From assembly GCF_900240945.1 (NCBI RefSeq), contig NZ_OESG01000012.1, positions 868,001 to 932,000 on the forward strand: 64,000 bases of DNA. The letters run 5' to 3'. The notes under the pieces are model-generated. The model ran no database searches and was not told where the DNA came from. It was given only the letters and a program-made list of their open reading frames with translations. The DNA comes from Mycobacterium sp. 3519A. Its GTDB lineage: Bacteria > Actinomycetota > Actinomycetes > Mycobacteriales > Mycobacteriaceae. Made by a program: the position numbers and the translations under genes. Every line of letters starts with the position of its first letter. Positions within the stretch are counted from its first letter, which is position 1. Shown here piece after piece: positions 25,267 through 34,324 of the stretch.

Positions 25267-26546
25267 CTTGGCGACCACGCGCTTCGACGCTGGTGTTCAC
25301 CGGGCTGGCGGTGACGTTGGCGGTGCTGCTGTTGTTCGCGACGCTGCTGGGCCGTTCCGGGGAGCCCGCGGGGCGGACGGTGGTGACGGTGCGGTTGTGG
25401 GACGAGCAGGTGGCCGCCGCTTATCGGGAGTCGTTCGCCGCGTTTACGCGTGAGCACCCCGACATCGAGGTCCGCGTCAACGTGGTGGCCTACTCGAGCT
25501 ACTTCGACACCTTGCGCACCGACGTGGCGGGCGGCGGCGCCGACGACATCTTCTGGCTGTCCAACGCGTACTTCTCCGGCTACGCCGACAGCGGTCGGCT
25601 GATGAAGATCGACCGTTCGACCGCGTGGGAGCCGTCGGTGGTCGAGCAGTTCACCCGGCACGGAACGCTGTGGGCGGTACCGCAACTGACCGATGCGGGC
25701 ATCGCGTTGTACTACAACGCCGACCTGCTGGCGGCCGCGGGCGTCAATCCGCGTGAACTGTCGTCGCTGCGCTGGTCACTCGACGGCGACGACACGCTGC
25801 GGCCTCTGCTGGCCCGGTTGACGTTGGACGCTGACGGCCGTCGGCAGTGGGGCTACAACGCCGCCAACGATCTGCAGGGCATCTACCTCAACTACATCGG
25901 GTCGGCGGGCGGGGTGTTCTCCGACGGCGACCGGTTCGCGTTCGACAACCCGCAGGCCGCGTCGGCGTTCGAATATCTGGTCCGCCTGATCAACACCGAT
26001 CACGTCGCTCCGCCCGCCTCGGACACCAACGACAACGGCGACTTCTCCCGCAACCAGTTCCTGCAGGGCAGGATGGCGCTGTTCCAGTCCGGCACCTACA
26101 ACCTGGCCGCCGTCGCCGATCAGGCACTGTTCCGCTGGGGGGTGGCGATGATGCCGTCCGGCCCGAAGGGCCGCGTCAGTGTGACCAACGGCATTGCCGC
26201 GGCGGGTAATTCGGCGACCAGACACCCCGACGCGGTGCGGCAGGTGCTGGCGTGGATGGGCAGCCAACGCGGTAACGAGTTCCTCGGCGCGAAGGGTTCC
26301 GCGATTCCGGCCGTGCTCGCCGCGCAGCCGGTCTACGACAAGTACTGGGCGTCGCGCGGCGTCGACGTGAGCCCGTTCTTCCGGGTGCTCGACGGACCCA
26401 GGATTCCGGCGCCGGGCGGGGCGGGCTTCGCGGCCGGATTCGATGCGTTGAAGCCGTACTTTGCCGAGATGTTCCTCGGCCGCGCCGATGTGCGGACCAC
26501 ACTGCGCGACGCGCAGAGGGCGGCCAATGCCGCCGCCGTGCGTTAA
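25263..26546 (+). CDS. uspC: Sugar-binding protein UspC
   Basis: Extracytoplasmic solute-binding protein of 427 residues, family 1 type. A hydrophobic N-terminal segment (STLVFTGLAVTLAVLLLFATLLG) exports or anchors it; there is no lipobox cysteine after it, so it may be held by an uncleaved helix rather than lipid. The mature part has the typical RLWDEQ, FTREHPDIEVRVN and GVAMMPSGPKG segments. ATG 25263 overlaps the uspB stop. No ATPase gene is nearby, so a shared sugar ATPase elsewhere must power the importer. Confidence 0.9.
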   Translation: MTWRPRASTLVFTGLAVTLAVLLLFATLLGRSGEPAGRTVVTVRLWDEQVAAAYRESFAAFTREHPDIEVRVNVVAYSSYFDTLRTDVAGGGADDIFWLSNAYFSGYADSGRLMKIDRSTAWEPSVVEQFTRHGTLWAVPQLTDAGIALYYNADLLAAAGVNPRELSSLRWSLDGDDTLRPLLARLTLDADGRRQWGYNAANDLQGIYLNYIGSAGGVFSDGDRFAFDNPQAASAFEYLVRLINTDHVAPPASDTNDNGDFSRNQFLQGRMALFQSGTYNLAAVADQALFRWGVAMMPSGPKGRVSVTNGIAAAGNSATRHPDAVRQVLAWMGSQRGNEFLGAKGSAIPAVLAAQPVYDKYWASRGVDVSPFFRVLDGPRIPAPGGAGFAAGFDALKPYFAEMFLGRADVRTTLRDAQRAANAAAVR

Positions 26547-26589
26547 GTAGTGCCGCGGCGAAACCGGCCGACTGCAGTGGCGCACTACT
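26546..26589 (+). terminator. Inverted repeat after uspC
   Basis: Eight-base arms AGTAGTGC and GCACTACT begin at the last base of the uspC stop and enclose 28 bases. There is no T run. It could end uspABC transcription. Confidence 0.35.
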
Positions 26590-26672
26590 GACGCCCACCG
26601 CCCGCCCGACGCGCGACGATCTTCGTAGCGGAACGCGAGCCTTCGCGATCACCGCTTCTAAAGGGGGAGACC

Positions 26673-27062
26673 ATGTTCAGGAAAATCTTGATCAGCATGG
26701 CGGCTGCCGCCGCCGTATCGGTTCCGTTCGCGGGTACGGCGTGGGCAGACCCGCCGTCCGACAACAACCCACCAGGTCACGCGTCCACGGGGCCCGGCCT
26801 ACCAAACGAGGCCGCGGGGTTGTTCGGGTCTCCCGACCCGATCACTCCCGGCTCGGTTTTCTCGACACTGCCGAAGGACAAGGGCGAAAGCACTCCGGAA
26901 GCCGTTCGCGACTTCTTGAATGACGTGTTCTACGCCGGCACGGGTGCGAGTTTCGCGCCGACTCCGCCAGGCGTCGCCATCAAGACGTTCACGCCTGCGT
27001 GCAAGAGCGGCCGAACGGCGAGCGACCCGGCCGTCGACGGCGGAGCGTCGATCTGTCACTGA
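26673..27062 (+). CDS. Small secreted protein of unknown function
   Basis: Protein of 129 residues with a classical signal peptide (FRKILISMAAAAAVSVPFAGTAWA, cleavage after AWA) and a mature part rich in Pro, Gly, Ser and Asp with one cysteine pair (C109 region and the C-terminal ICH). ATG 26673 has AAAGGGGGAG upstream. No family was recognised. It converges with the secreted-protein gene at 27150. Confidence 0.75.
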   Translation: MFRKILISMAAAAAVSVPFAGTAWADPPSDNNPPGHASTGPGLPNEAAGLFGSPDPITPGSVFSTLPKDKGESTPEAVRDFLNDVFYAGTGASFAPTPPGVAIKTFTPACKSGRTASDPAVDGGASICH

Positions 27063-27070
27063 CACCCGAG

Positions 27071-27133
27071 CGTTGACGCTGCGGTGGTGGCGTGAAAATG
27101 CGTGTCCGCGACGCCCTCACCGCAGAGTCAGCG
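27071..27133. terminator. Bidirectional terminator-like inverted repeat
   Basis: Arms 27071-27086 and 27118-27133 match at 14 of 16 positions (both contain CTGCGGTG or its complement). It lies between two convergent secreted-protein genes. Confidence 0.45.
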
Positions 27134-27149
27134 CGACGACGCACCCAGG

Positions 27150-27554
27150 CTAGTTCTGAGCACAGACCGGATTGTTGGGAAGTAGGCACGGGTTGAGCAT
27201 CGGCGGTGCCTGCGAGGTCGGCGGGGGCGGCGGCGGCGTCGGCGTATAGACCGGCGTGAACGTCTCGGTCCCGATGTCGGATGGATCATGAATTCGTGGC
27301 GGCACCGGCGTGAACGTCTCGGTTCCGATGTCGGATGGATCGTGCCACGATCCGGCAGGACCGGGGCCAGGTGGCGGCGCATCGCAGTCGTCCTGGTCGA
27401 CACTGTCGTCGGTACAGCTCTCGTAAGTTGTTAGGCTCCAGACTTTTTCCACGTGTGCCGCAGGATGGGTGCCAAGTGCGACAATGGTCGTCGCCGTCAG
27501 CATTGCCGCTATCGCAAGCAATTGCATACTGTTTTTGATGCCCATGTGCCTCAT
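27150..27554 (-). CDS. Secreted proline-rich protein with an internal duplication
   Basis: Protein of 134 residues. A signal peptide (NSMQLLAIAAMLTATTIVALGTHPAA) is followed by an acidic/cysteine part and a proline-rich tail. The 13-residue unit DPSDIGTETFTPV occurs twice with an 18-residue period. ATG 27554 follows AGGAGGCCTC; ATG 27545 would also be possible. No family was recognised; an exported cell-wall-associated protein is likely. Confidence 0.65.
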   Translation of the reverse strand: MRHMGIKNSMQLLAIAAMLTATTIVALGTHPAAHVEKVWSLTTYESCTDDSVDQDDCDAPPPGPGPAGSWHDPSDIGTETFTPVPPRIHDPSDIGTETFTPVYTPTPPPPPPTSQAPPMLNPCLLPNNPVCAQN

Positions 27555-27666
27555 GAGGCCTCCTTGACTTGGCAGAGGCGGTGTGGGTCCCCCGACGTGG
27601 CCGACTATAGGCCGATGACGGCTACGCCACGGCAACTCGGACAGCATTTTCAGAGCAAACTTCGCC

Positions 27667-30600
27667 TTACGGCAGCATCGCCGCCACCGCGAGAAAGCCC
27701 TCGGCTCCAAGCGTCGTCGCCATCTCCCGAAAATCCGTGGCGCACTCCCGAAAAGTCGCCTCGTCGCCCTGCGCCTGGGCCAGAAACGCGCGGACGATGA
27801 ACGCCACCATCTGGTCGAGTGCGTAGCGCGGACTGCTCAGTTCGGGGATCGACTCCACCACCCGGTGCGCCTCGCGCAAATCCTCTGCCCCACCACGAGC
27901 CAGGAGTAATTGCACGAGCGTTGCCGCGACGCCTCCCCTGCTCATCATTTCGCCCGTATCGGAGAGCCGGGCAAGGTTTGAGCGCACTGACTCGATGGCG
28001 CCGCCGAGGTCGCCCTTTGCCGCTCGCTCTTTGGCGAACACGTCCTCGATGTAGGGCAGGGTTGTGCTGCTGAACCGCTCCCGCAGGCAGGCGTCGCGGG
28101 TCTGTCGCAGCAGAGCCAGACCAGCCTCATGGTCCGCCCCGCTGAGGAACGTCAGGGTGACGCCCCGGACGAACCGCGCAGCGGTCAACGCGAAGTCGTC
28201 ACTTGATTTCTCCGCCAACTGCAACGCTTCCGCCGTCTCCTGCAGGGCTGTCTCGTCGGGCATCAACGCTCCGGCGGCGATGCCGAGGTACTTGTACATG
28301 ACCGCGAAGACGAAGCACGCCGGATCCCTGGCTCGCGCCATGTCGACGGCCCGATCCACATCGTCGCGCCAGCCGGCGATACCGACGCGATAACGCAGCG
28401 TTCCCCGGATTGCGAGCAGCAGTGACAGCGGCGAGCCGAAGATCAGGTTGCCCATGGCGGCGTCCCCGTCGGCCAGATCGATTGCGCGTTGCGCCATTTC
28501 GAGCGCCTCGCTCAACTCGCCGGCCTCATATTTGGCGAGAATCAGGGGAAACGCCAATCCGACCGTCAGCGCGGGGTCGCCGATCGCCTCGAACAAAGCC
28601 ATACACTCCGATGCGAGCCGGGACGACTCCCGATGGCGTGAATGCACCGTCAGCGCCATCACGAAACCGGACATTCCCATCGACAGCGAACGCTTGTCGT
28701 CGGTGAGGCCGGTCAGTTCGCGCAGTTCATCGAAACCCGAGTCGGCCACGCTGCCCCCAACTCGGAACGCCGACGCACACAGCAGAGTCCGTGGGGCTAT
28801 CCGCATCGCCTCGATATTCGCTGTGTCATCGGGCATTTGATCAGCGACCTGGCTGGCCCGCCGCCAACTGACCCGTGCGCCGAGGATGTCTCGGGTGGCC
28901 AACCACCCCGCCGCCCGCATGTGCCAGCCGTACGCCTGCTGCAGGTCGCCCGCCGCTTCCGAGTGTTCGGCGATCAACGACGCGTTGGCGTCGAGGGCTC
29001 CTGCGTGCCGTTGCTCGATCGCGGCCGCGCATCGCCGGTGCCAATCCGCGCGGTCGGCCTTCAGTTGCGATTCGTACGCCACGGTCTGAATCAACGGGTG
29101 CCGGAACGTGTACTCCGGTTGCGGGTGCGCGAGCACCTCCTCGATCAGCTCCGCGTCGGCCAACGCCGCAAGTGCAGGCGACACACCCAGGGATTCGAGT
29201 ATGTCTGCGGTGAACCGGGACCCGATCACCGCTGCGGCCCGCAGCGTCTGTTTGGCGTCCTGACCCAGGCGATCGATGCGCGCGGCGATGGTCGCCTGCA
29301 ACGTCGCCGGGACGCTGACGTCGGCCCCATCATCGCGACAGGTGTACGCGCCGCGGTTGCCGACCAGCACACCGCGGTCAGCCAGGTCGCGCACGATCTC
29401 TTCGGCGAAGAACGGGTTGCCTGCAGCGCGTTCGGTGACCAACGCGGCGACCCGACCGGTCGACGAATCGGCGCCCAACAGCTCCGCCGTCAATGCGCTC
29501 GCCTGCGAAACATCCAGCGGCGCAAGCGCAATCTGGGTTGCGTCGGCCATACGTGCGAGCGCCCTACGGTATTCGGGTCGATACGAGACGATCGCCATCG
29601 ATTGCGAGCGCGGCACCACCGCCAAGAAGTCCGCCAGCATCGCCTCACTGACTTCGTCGATCCAGTGCGCGTCTTCGATCACGTACAGCATTGGGCGTTG
29701 CGCCGACTGCAAGGCGGCAGTCAGCAGCGCGGTCAACCGTCGTCGACGGGCGTCCGGGTCGATGTCAGGCATCGCCGCATCGGGGTCGGCGATACCGAGC
29801 AGATCATCAAGCAGAAGCAGGTCTTCCGAGTCGGCGCCTGCGAACTGCGACCGGACCCGTTGGCGGGCAGCGCCATCGGGCAGGTCCGCGACACCGCACG
29901 CGGCACGAAACAGATTCGCGACGGCGTGAAACGCGATGTCCGCGGCATGCGCTTCACAGAACGCGACGTACACGTCGACACCAGCACCGCGCGCCAACGT
30001 GGTCGTCTCCCCGATGAATCGGCTTTTGCCGATGCCAGGCTCCCCGACCAGACAGAACATCCGGCCGTGGCCACCCCTCGACTGTGCGATGGCCTCGCCG
30101 ATGCTGCGCATCTCGTCCTCGCGACCGACGAACGTCGACCGCGACGGCTGTGGCCGTCGGGAATGGACCGCCAACAGTCGACGGGCCGGCACGCCCGTAT
30201 CCCGACCCTTGATCTGCACGAGTTCTGACTCGCCCAGCGCGGCAACGGCTTCCACAAGCCGCGCGGTGGATTCGCTGAGCATCACCTCGCCGGGCTGTGC
30301 GACGGACTCCATCCGTTGGGCCATGCCGACGTGTTCACCGATCACGGTGTATCCCGCAGCGCCTGCGGGCATTTCACCGGCAACCACCTGTCCCGAATTG
30401 AGGCCGACGCGCACCTTCAGTTCGACGCCGTCGCGGCTCCGCACTTCGGCTGCTTGGCGGTGCACCGCCTGCTGCAGGTCGAGCGCCGCACGGCAGGCGC
30501 GTAAGGCGTGATCTTCCAGGGCCGCCGGCGCGCCGAACAGCGCCATGATCCCGTCGCCGGTGAAACTCTGCACCGTGCCGCCGTGGCGCGCCACCACCGC

Positions 30601-30816
30601 GGCGGCGGCATCCACCAGTTCGGCGATGATCTCTCGCAACCGCTCGGGACCGACAGAACTCGCGATGTCCATCGAACGCACGACGTCGGCGAACAACACC
30701 GTCACCTGCTTGAACTCGGCGGGCTCACGCGCGTCGGCGATCGGCGCGCCGCACGAGTCGCAGAATCGGGCACCGTCGCGCGGTCGCACACCACACGAAT
30801 CGCATACGGTCGCCAT
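27667..30816 (-). CDS. Class III cyclase-like domain fused to AAA ATPase and TPR-like region
   Basis: Protein of 1049 residues. Order: zinc ribbon (CDSCG...CDSCG, residues ~5-25); cyclase homology domain (~37-200) with both metal aspartates (TVLFADV, SFTGDGIMAL); AAA/STAND ATPase (~230-560) with Walker A GEPGIGKS and Walker B YVIEDAHW; then helical repeats to the end. In the cyclase the segment normally reading VNLAARLE is VGMAQRME, so the transition-state asparagine is replaced by glycine and activity is doubtful. ATG 30816 is preferred for its spacing from GAGGGAG; ATG 30822 is an alternative. It is likely a nucleotide-dependent signalling or regulatory protein; its partner is unknown. Confidence 0.85.
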   Translation of the reverse strand: MATVCDSCGVRPRDGARFCDSCGAPIADAREPAEFKQVTVLFADVVRSMDIASSVGPERLREIIAELVDAAAAVVARHGGTVQSFTGDGIMALFGAPAALEDHALRACRAALDLQQAVHRQAAEVRSRDGVELKVRVGLNSGQVVAGEMPAGAAGYTVIGEHVGMAQRMESVAQPGEVMLSESTARLVEAVAALGESELVQIKGRDTGVPARRLLAVHSRRPQPSRSTFVGREDEMRSIGEAIAQSRGGHGRMFCLVGEPGIGKSRFIGETTTLARGAGVDVYVAFCEAHAADIAFHAVANLFRAACGVADLPDGAARQRVRSQFAGADSEDLLLLDDLLGIADPDAAMPDIDPDARRRRLTALLTAALQSAQRPMLYVIEDAHWIDEVSEAMLADFLAVVPRSQSMAIVSYRPEYRRALARMADATQIALAPLDVSQASALTAELLGADSSTGRVAALVTERAAGNPFFAEEIVRDLADRGVLVGNRGAYTCRDDGADVSVPATLQATIAARIDRLGQDAKQTLRAAAVIGSRFTADILESLGVSPALAALADAELIEEVLAHPQPEYTFRHPLIQTVAYESQLKADRADWHRRCAAAIEQRHAGALDANASLIAEHSEAAGDLQQAYGWHMRAAGWLATRDILGARVSWRRASQVADQMPDDTANIEAMRIAPRTLLCASAFRVGGSVADSGFDELRELTGLTDDKRSLSMGMSGFVMALTVHSRHRESSRLASECMALFEAIGDPALTVGLAFPLILAKYEAGELSEALEMAQRAIDLADGDAAMGNLIFGSPLSLLLAIRGTLRYRVGIAGWRDDVDRAVDMARARDPACFVFAVMYKYLGIAAGALMPDETALQETAEALQLAEKSSDDFALTAARFVRGVTLTFLSGADHEAGLALLRQTRDACLRERFSSTTLPYIEDVFAKERAAKGDLGGAIESVRSNLARLSDTGEMMSRGGVAATLVQLLLARGGAEDLREAHRVVESIPELSSPRYALDQMVAFIVRAFLAQAQGDEATFRECATDFREMATTLGAEGFLAVAAMLP

Positions 30817-30871
30817 CGGCATCGTCTCCCTCGGCCAAGGATAAAGCCAGGGCGCCGCCCTCACCGCGGAC

Positions 30872-31714
30872 TCAGCGCGTGGAAACCGTGCCCGCGACCG
30901 TCAATTCGAGCGTCAACGCGGCAGCGCACATCACCGCCACGATGGCCAACGCCACCCAGTCGGCGCGTTTCGGGCCCGACGGGACCGCCGAGATCTGTCC
31001 CGCGCCGCCACGCGCGGTGATCGCGTCGCCCATCTCGTCGGCGCGGCGCAGGGCGACCGTGATCCCCGCAGCGAGGATGTCGACAACTTCGAGAGCCCAC
31101 CGCTTACGGCGCTGACGTCGGGTGGTCGGCACCAGCTTCGGCCGCAACCTGCGGGCCGCATACAGCACCCGGAACTCGTCGATCAGCATCGGAAACGCCC
31201 GCAGCGCCAAGGCCAGCGCCACCGCCCAGTCGTCGACCGGGATGCGCAGCGGCCGCAGGGGACGGCCCAATTTCGCTACCGCAGGCGCGATTTCGGCGAC
31301 GTTGGTCGTCCACGACACCATCGCGCCGAGCCCGAGCAGCACGATCGACACCGCCGTGATGCGCAGGAAGGTGAGCAACCCACCCAACTCGAGGTGCGCC
31401 GAACCCACGTCGATGACCGGACTGCCTCCGGAGAACGCCGCCGTCGCACCGCCGATGAACAACAGCACCCACAGCCAGCGCGGAATCGACGGCAATGCGC
31501 CGCGCTGGATGTGTGCCAGCCGAGCCGCCGTCAGTATCAGGGCGGCCACCAACCCGATGGGCACCCAACCCGGGTAGAACGTCAGCAGCACGCCGATGCC
31601 CGCCACCGCGATGAGTTTCGTTCCGGCCCACAGCCGATGGATGACCGTGTCGCCCGGTACCGGCCGCACCAGCACGACGGGTGCGCGTTGCTTGGCTGCC
31701 GTCGGCGCACTCAC
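30872..31714 (-). CDS. ecfT: ECF transporter T component (EcfT/CbiQ family)
   Basis: Membrane protein of 280 residues with about five predicted helices and the cytoplasmic coupling helices with Ala-Arg-Arg-type motifs ([28 protein letters not shown]) that contact the ATPases. GTG 31714 overlaps the ecfA stop (GTGA) and has GGGAGAG upstream; an upstream frame lies inside ecfA. H37Rv counterpart by position is Rv2325c. It powers uptake of a vitamin or metal together with the neighbouring fusion protein. Confidence 0.85.
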   Translation of the reverse strand: MSAPTAAKQRAPVVLVRPVPGDTVIHRLWAGTKLIAVAGIGVLLTFYPGWVPIGLVAALILTAARLAHIQRGALPSIPRWLWVLLFIGGATAAFSGGSPVIDVGSAHLELGGLLTFLRITAVSIVLLGLGAMVSWTTNVAEIAPAVAKLGRPLRPLRIPVDDWAVALALALRAFPMLIDEFRVLYAARRLRPKLVPTTRRQRRKRWALEVVDILAAGITVALRRADEMGDAITARGGAGQISAVPSGPKRADWVALAIVAVMCAAALTLELTVAGTVSTR

Positions 31715-33753
31715 GACATCTCTCCCGCCGCTGTCGGCGCCGCCAACTGCCCGTTGTGCAGGTGCAGGGTGCGCGGACACAGGTCTTCCAGGCCCGAGAA
31801 ATCATGGGAGATCACGACGACCGTCAGGCCGGCGTTGCGCCGCAGATCCTCCAGCAGACGTAGCAGGCCGCGCTGGCTCGCGGCGTCCAGTCCGGCCAGC
31901 GGCTCGTCGAGGATCAGCGCGCGCGGCGACCGGGCCAGCAATCCGGCAAGCACGACGCGGCGCATCTGGCCACCGCTGAGTTGATCGATGCGGCGCGTCG
32001 CCATTCCGGGATCCAGCCCGACGGTGCCCAACGCCGTGACCACGCGGTCACGGTCGCGGTGCGAGAACCCGGCGGCCGAAGCGATCTCCAGGTCGACGCG
32101 GCTGCGCATCAGCTGCAGCCGGGCCGCCTGAAACGAAATGGCAACGCCGCCAACCTGATCGGAGACCGGCTCGCCGTCGAGCAGGCAGCTGCCGACGGTC
32201 GGCACCGTCAGCCCCGCCATGATCCACGCCAGCGTGGACTTGCCCGAACCGTTCAAACCGTGGATCAACACTCCGTCGCCCTCGTGAACGGCGAAGTTGA
32301 TGTCGTGCAGAGCCGTTTTCGCCCAAGGTGTTCCGCTGGCGTACTCGTGCCCGACACCGATCAACTCCAGCACTGCATCTTCGGAACGCACCGCGGCGGG
32401 TGTCGTGCCGGTCGGAGCCGCGGCCGTCTCGACCATCTCGGTGTTGTCCGAGGCGCCGCCGTTACCGGTCAGGTTGATCACCCGGTCCGCGGCGTCGGCC
32501 TCGCTGTTGTAGTGCGTGATGTGTACCAGCGACATGCTGTGGTGCTGCGTCAGAGTCGACAGCATCGACATCAGTCCCTCGCGGCCGTCCTGGTCCACCA
32601 TGCTGGTGATCTCGTCGGCGATCAGCAGCGACGGCTCACGCGCCAGTCCCGCCGCGATCGCGAGGCGCTGCAACTCTCCGCCGGACAGCCCGCCGGTGTC
32701 CCGTTCGGCGAGCCCGTCGAGGCCCACCTCGGCGAGCAGTTGATGCACGTCGATGGTCTTACCGGGCGGCAATCCCCAGACCACGTCGTCGGCGACGCGG
32801 GTGCCGAGCACCTGGCTCTCCGGGTGCTGCATGACCACCGCGGTGCCGCCGAGCTTGCCGAGGCCGACGGCGCCGGGCCGGTCGATGGTTCCCGAGGTCG
32901 GTTCGCGACCTGCGAGCATCAGCATCAACGTCGTCTTGCCCGAGCCGTTGGCGCCCGTCACCGCGACGTGCTCACCGGGTTCGACGCGCAGCGACACCGG
33001 ACCCAGCGCGTCGTGGTCGGTCTTCGGATAGCGGAACCTGACGTCGTTCAGGCGCACCGGCACCGGCGCGATGGGCCCTGCGTCGGCCGACGACTCCAGC
33101 TTGTGCACATCGGGGATTCCAAGCAGCCGGGTCATCACCCGCGACAACGCCCACCAACCGATGAACGTGACCATCACGATGGACAGCACCGAGGATCCGA
33201 AGAACAGGAACGGCCAGTAGTGCAGCGCGGTGGCGAAGTCGTTCTTCAGCCGTTCGGCGGCGGGCTCCAGATTCGGAATGCGGGAGAGGATCACGGCGAG
33301 CCCGTTGATGTTGGCGGTCACCGTGTCGAACATCAGGTGACGCAACCGGGACAGGATGGCCAGCGCCGTCACCGTCAGGACGCCGAACAGCGCGCCCGCG
33401 ACGACGGCCGCGGCCAGCACGGTCAGCAGTCCCCGCCCGCGACGTTTGACGGTGCCGGTCAGCCCGCCGATGTAGGCGCAGTTGACCACAGTCATGAAGC
33501 CGCCAAGGCCCGCGATCAGAAACGCGATGACCGCACCGGCGACCGTCGCGGCGATCAACACCCGGAACCGGTACCGGTAGGCGAGCAGACCCATCGGCAC
33601 GGTGCCCAGCAACGACACGCCCGCGGCGAACGGGACGACGACGGCGATGATCGCGGTGGCTGCGCACAGCGCCGCCATCACCGAGGCCTGCGCAAGTTCG
33701 ACCGGTTGCAGCGAGCCGGCCCGACGCGGGGCGCTCGGCTCGGTTACGGTCAT
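31711..33753 (-). CDS. ECF transporter fusion: membrane domain plus two ABC ATPases
   Basis: Protein of 680 residues. Residues ~20-210 form a hydrophobic domain with about six helices, possibly the substrate-binding (S) unit. Two ATPase domains follow: the first with [16 protein letters not shown] and LLIADE; the second with [16 protein letters not shown] and LILDEP. With EcfT it could make a complete importer from two genes. ATG 33753 ([11 protein letters not shown]) is chosen; a longer frame upstream has no support. It matches Rv2326c by position and layout. It is divergent from marR. The substrate is not evident. Confidence 0.85.
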   Translation of the reverse strand: MTVTEPSAPRRAGSLQPVELAQASVMAALCAATAIIAVVVPFAAGVSLLGTVPMGLLAYRYRFRVLIAATVAGAVIAFLIAGLGGFMTVVNCAYIGGLTGTVKRRGRGLLTVLAAAVVAGALFGVLTVTALAILSRLRHLMFDTVTANINGLAVILSRIPNLEPAAERLKNDFATALHYWPFLFFGSSVLSIVMVTFIGWWALSRVMTRLLGIPDVHKLESSADAGPIAPVPVRLNDVRFRYPKTDHDALGPVSLRVEPGEHVAVTGANGSGKTTLMLMLAGREPTSGTIDRPGAVGLGKLGGTAVVMQHPESQVLGTRVADDVVWGLPPGKTIDVHQLLAEVGLDGLAERDTGGLSGGELQRLAIAAGLAREPSLLIADEITSMVDQDGREGLMSMLSTLTQHHSMSLVHITHYNSEADAADRVINLTGNGGASDNTEMVETAAAPTGTTPAAVRSEDAVLELIGVGHEYASGTPWAKTALHDINFAVHEGDGVLIHGLNGSGKSTLAWIMAGLTVPTVGSCLLDGEPVSDQVGGVAISFQAARLQLMRSRVDLEIASAAGFSHRDRDRVVTALGTVGLDPGMATRRIDQLSGGQMRRVVLAGLLARSPRALILDEPLAGLDAASQRGLLRLLEDLRRNAGLTVVVISHDFSGLEDLCPRTLHLHNGQLAAPTAAGEMS

Positions 33754-33833
33754 TTCTCGATTCTGCCAGCCACCCGTCGCGGCCCCCGCCCCCGACGCTG
33801 TGAGCGGCGACACGCCCGGCAAAATTTGAATCG

Positions 33834-33848
33834 CATAGTAAACCTATG
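33834..33848. promoter_or_regulatory. Inverted repeat upstream of marR
   Basis: CATAG-TAAAC-CTATG, in an A+T-rich patch 13 bp before the marR start and between divergent ecfA and marR. It is the likely operator for MarR autoregulation. Confidence 0.45.
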
Positions 33849-33860
33849 TAATCTTTGGGC

Positions 33861-34301
33861 ATGTCCCCGACGCTCGGAGCCGATCTGCTGTCCGTGGTGG
33901 CCCGGATCAACCGGCTGGCCACCCAACGGGTTCGTATGCCACTGGGTTACGCCCAGGCGCGGCTGCTGTCGACGATCGAGGATCAAGGCGCGACCCGGAT
34001 CTCGGATCTGGCCGCGCTGGACCATTGCTCGCAGCCGACGATGACCACCCAGGTCCGCCGGCTCGAAGACGCGGGCCTGGTATCGCGCACCGTCGACCCC
34101 GACGATGCGCGGGCGGTGCTCATCCGAATCACCCCCAAGGGCGTCGACACGCTGCGCCAGGTGCGCATCGATCGCGCCGCGGCTGTCGATCCGTACCTGG
34201 AGCGGCTCGACGCCGCGGACCGGCAAACGCTCACCGACGCCGTGCGTGTGATGCGACGACTTCTCGAGGATGCGGCCGCCCCGACCCCAACCAAGAAATA
34301 A
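33861..34301 (+). CDS. MarR-family transcriptional regulator
   Basis: Protein of 146 residues with the MarR winged helix: QARLLSTIEDQGATRISDLAALDHCSQPTMTTQVRRLEDAGLVSRTVDPDDAR, including the DxR wing. ATG 33861 lies close to the predicted promoter, so the leader is short; TTG 33855 is an alternative. It is 23 bp upstream of an MFS transporter in the same direction and probably controls it and possibly the divergent ECF genes. Confidence 0.9.
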   Translation: MSPTLGADLLSVVARINRLATQRVRMPLGYAQARLLSTIEDQGATRISDLAALDHCSQPTMTTQVRRLEDAGLVSRTVDPDDARAVLIRITPKGVDTLRQVRIDRAAAVDPYLERLDAADRQTLTDAVRVMRRLLEDAAAPTPTKK

Positions 34302-34324
34302 CCGCAAAGGAGTAGCCGCACCGT

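Noticed and set aside
31981..34044. 687-codon open frame antisense to the ECF fusion gene
   Set aside because: Shadow of the ABC transporter gene; no family resemblance.
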